Below, one piece after another: positions 14,196 to 15,554 of a DNA stretch of 15,554 bases. Under the pieces are notes generated by a model. That model was not told the origin of the DNA. It saw only the letters and a program-made list of their open reading frames with translations, and searched no databases. This stretch comes from Candidatus Peregrinibacteria bacterium. Its GTDB lineage: Bacteria > Patescibacteriota > Gracilibacteria > UBA1369 > UM-FILTER-53-11. The stretch spans positions 1-15,554 of the forward strand of contig JAHFJU010000030.1 of the NCBI GenBank assembly GCA_023245725.1, in the 5' to 3' direction. The number at the start of each line of letters is the position of its first letter. The stretch's first letter is position 1. The position numbers and the translations under genes were made by a program.

Positions 14196-15008
14196 ATGAA
14201 TCTTTTTCCCAGCTCAGTACGAATAACAAAAGTAAATAAAGAAACTCCGCTGGTTACGTCACTTGTCTTTGAATATCCAGAGCGTGCTGCCCCAGGGCAA
14301 TTTGTAATGGTGTGGGTTCCGGGGGTCGATGAAAAACCAATGAGCGTCGCATTTGATGATGGAAAATCAATTACTGTTTCTGTGGCCGCGGTTGGTACTT
14401 TATCAAAGGCACTTTCAGAGAAAAAAGTTGGTGATGTAATAGGAGTTCGTGGCCCGTTTGGTCAAAAATTTACTTGGAAAAAAGGAGATCGAATCGCAAT
14501 GTTGGCAGGAGGGTATGGCGTGGCTCCTCTTTATTTTGCAGCGCACGAGGCCGTTAAAGATGGCTGTACAGTCGACTTTTTTCATGGTGCACGAACTCAT
14601 GAATACTTGCCGTTTGCCGACAGAGTCGAAGTGTTAATGAATACAACTTATTATCCTGCGACTGACGACGGCTCTCGCGGCTTCAAGGGGACAAGCGTTG
14701 CGTGTTGGGTTGAAAAAATGGGAGACGATTATGCCGAAGCACAAAAATATGACTTGGTTATGACTTGCGGCCCAGAGCGCATGATGAAGGCAGTTTCAGA
14801 CGTCGCCTTTGAACTTGGAATAAAAGCACTTGTATCGGTAGAGCGATACATGAAATGCGGTTTTGGAATTTGCGGAAACTGTGTCGTCGACGACTCCGGC
14901 ATTACAACCTGCAAAAAAGGAACAGTCATGGACAACGAAGAAGTTCGCAAAATCGCAGAGTTCGGCGTTTATCACCGCGACAGTTTGGGAAAAAAGGTTA
15001 ATTGGTAG
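14196..15008 (+). CDS. pyrK: Dihydroorotate dehydrogenase electron-transfer subunit
   Basis: PyrK carries FAD and a 2Fe-2S cluster and links the FMN of PyrD to NAD(H). The 270-residue product is of normal length. The FAD-binding segment reads EKPMSVA (46-52), a Lys in place of the more usual Arg of the R-P-x-S motif. GGYGVAPLYFAA (105-116) is the nucleotide-binding loop and TCGPERMM (190-197) the CGP motif near the NAD site. The cluster ligands are C221, C226, C229 and C239 in KCGFGICGNCVVDDSG...TTC, the C-x4-C-x2-C-xn-C spacing of PyrK. It is 60 bases after pyrD with its own candidate promoter. Ends with TAG. Confidence 0.94.
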   Translation: MNLFPSSVRITKVNKETPLVTSLVFEYPERAAPGQFVMVWVPGVDEKPMSVAFDDGKSITVSVAAVGTLSKALSEKKVGDVIGVRGPFGQKFTWKKGDRIAMLAGGYGVAPLYFAAHEAVKDGCTVDFFHGARTHEYLPFADRVEVLMNTTYYPATDDGSRGFKGTSVACWVEKMGDDYAEAQKYDLVMTCGPERMMKAVSDVAFELGIKALVSVERYMKCGFGICGNCVVDDSGITTCKKGTVMDNEEVRKIAEFGVYHRDSLGKKVNW

Positions 15009-15119
15009 TGGGCGTCGAGTGTAGGTTGGTGAGGGAATTACCACACTAATGGAATATTTATAAAATTCAATACACCAACAGTCAGCCGAGGATTGAGAGT
15101 GGAAATTTTAGTGTAAAAA

Positions 15120-15128
15120 TGGTAATAA
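15120..15128 (+). promoter_or_regulatory. Extended -10 element of the fic gene
   Basis: TGGTAATAA (15120-15128) is an extended -10 (TGn plus TAATAA) ending 7 bases before ATG 15136, so transcription would start at about the start codon. No good -35 is seen. The rest of the 127-bp gap after pyrK shows only a weak 7-bp inverted repeat (15025-15031 with 15073-15079). Confidence 0.4.
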
Positions 15129-15135
15129 TGTAGAC

Positions 15136-15554
15136 ATGTCAAACATTGATGAACTGAGCAAAGAGCGAGTGTTGGGACTATTTAATAGTGCTAAAATTGA
15201 AAGTTTTGAAATCGGCACTACAAAGGGTTTGCAACAAATTCACGCTTATATTTTTGGCGGTTTGTATGATTTTGCGGGGATTATCCGCAATACTGACATA
15301 AGTAAAGGCGGATTTCGTTTTGCTTCGCATTTGTACTTGGAAATCGTCTTGAAAGAGATTGAAAAATTGCCAGAAACGAATTTTGAGGAGATTATAAAAA
15401 AATACATAGAGATGAATGTCGCTCATCCGTTTCGTGATGGAAATGGGCGCTCAATGCGCCTTTGGCTTGATTTGATTTTGAAAAAAAATCTCAAGAAATG
15501 CATTGATTGGCAGAAAATTGATAAAATGAATTATTTAAATTCAATGCAAAGAAG
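15136..15554 (+). CDS. Fic-family protein AMP-transferase (3' end outside window)
   Basis: 139 codons are visible from ATG 15136 to the window edge. The Fic active-site loop HPFRDGNGRSMR (97-108) supplies the catalytic H97 and the phosphate-binding GNGR; GLYDFAGIIRNTDISKGGFRFA (42-63, beta-hairpin flap region) and FEEIIKKYIEMNVAHPF precede it. Fic enzymes transfer AMP from ATP to hydroxyl groups of target proteins. The sequence resembles the small, single-domain class III type (NmFic-like), which usually has an inhibitory C-terminal helix; that part would lie beyond the window. The loop has Asp (DGNGR) where many class members have Glu, a common variant that binds the metal. No small antitoxin gene precedes it, which fits a class III protein or a stand-alone Fic. 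Confidence 0.88.
   Translation, partial: MSNIDELSKERVLGLFNSAKIESFEIGTTKGLQQIHAYIFGGLYDFAGIIRNTDISKGGFRFASHLYLEIVLKEIEKLPETNFEEIIKKYIEMNVAHPFRDGNGRSMRLWLDLILKKNLKKCIDWQKIDKMNYLNSMQR

Noticed and set aside
15009..15135. Inverted repeat GTTGGTG/CACCAAC as a terminator
   Set aside because: Arms are 7 bp with a 41-base loop and no T-run; likely chance.
1..15554. UGA read as glycine (Gracilibacteria code)
   Set aside because: No gene contains an in-frame TGA, and all are full length under the standard code.
1..15554. CRISPR array, tRNA or rRNA gene
   Set aside because: No regularly spaced repeats, no cloverleaf-type sequence and no rRNA signature were seen in the intergenic stretches.

Overview
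The window looks like part of a bacterial genome of the Candidate Phyla Radiation (Patescibacteria) type, possibly a Peregrinibacteria-like lineage. The evidence is compact gene spacing, moderate G+C (about 40% by eye), secreted SLH-domain proteins (one with a possible DUF3352 region), almost no usable Shine-Dalgarno sequences, and stop codons that are only TAA or TAG. The standard code reads every gene through, so UGA is not used as glycine here. The lineage is an inference; no rRNA or ribosomal protein gene is present to settle it.

Layout. The left end (1-1308) is an AT-rich accessory patch: the 3' part of a gene for a type II restriction-endonuclease-like protein, then two decayed fragments of a RhuM-family gene and two inverted repeats. 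Next, on the minus strand, is a DnaQ-type exonuclease fused to a DinG-like helicase region that has lost its catalytic motifs. From about 3.8 to 15.0 kb is the core of the window: five de novo pyrimidine biosynthesis genes, pyrB (minus), carA, pyrC, pyrD and pyrK (plus). They are interleaved with two exported SLH-domain surface proteins, an unrecognised protein with an alpha/beta-hydrolase-like nucleophile elbow, and a ribbon-helix-helix/PIN toxin-antitoxin pair between pyrC and pyrD. The right end is a truncated Fic-family AMP-transferase gene.

How the genes work together. CarA (glutaminase subunit), PyrB, PyrC and the class 1B PyrD-PyrK pair cover glutamine-derived ammonia, carbamoyl aspartate, dihydroorotate and NAD-linked oxidation to orotate. 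carB, pyrE and pyrF are not in the window and must lie elsewhere if the pathway is complete. The pyr genes do not look like one operon: carA, pyrC, pyrD and pyrK each have a recognisable promoter directly before the start codon.

The most interesting signals are: (i) repeated -35/-10 boxes placed so that transcription would start at or next to the ATG (leaderless mRNAs); (ii) complete absence of TGA as a stop codon in twelve genes; (iii) the exonuclease joined to a catalytically dead DinG-like helicase; and (iv) two RhuM remnants that share a palindrome with a compensated base change.
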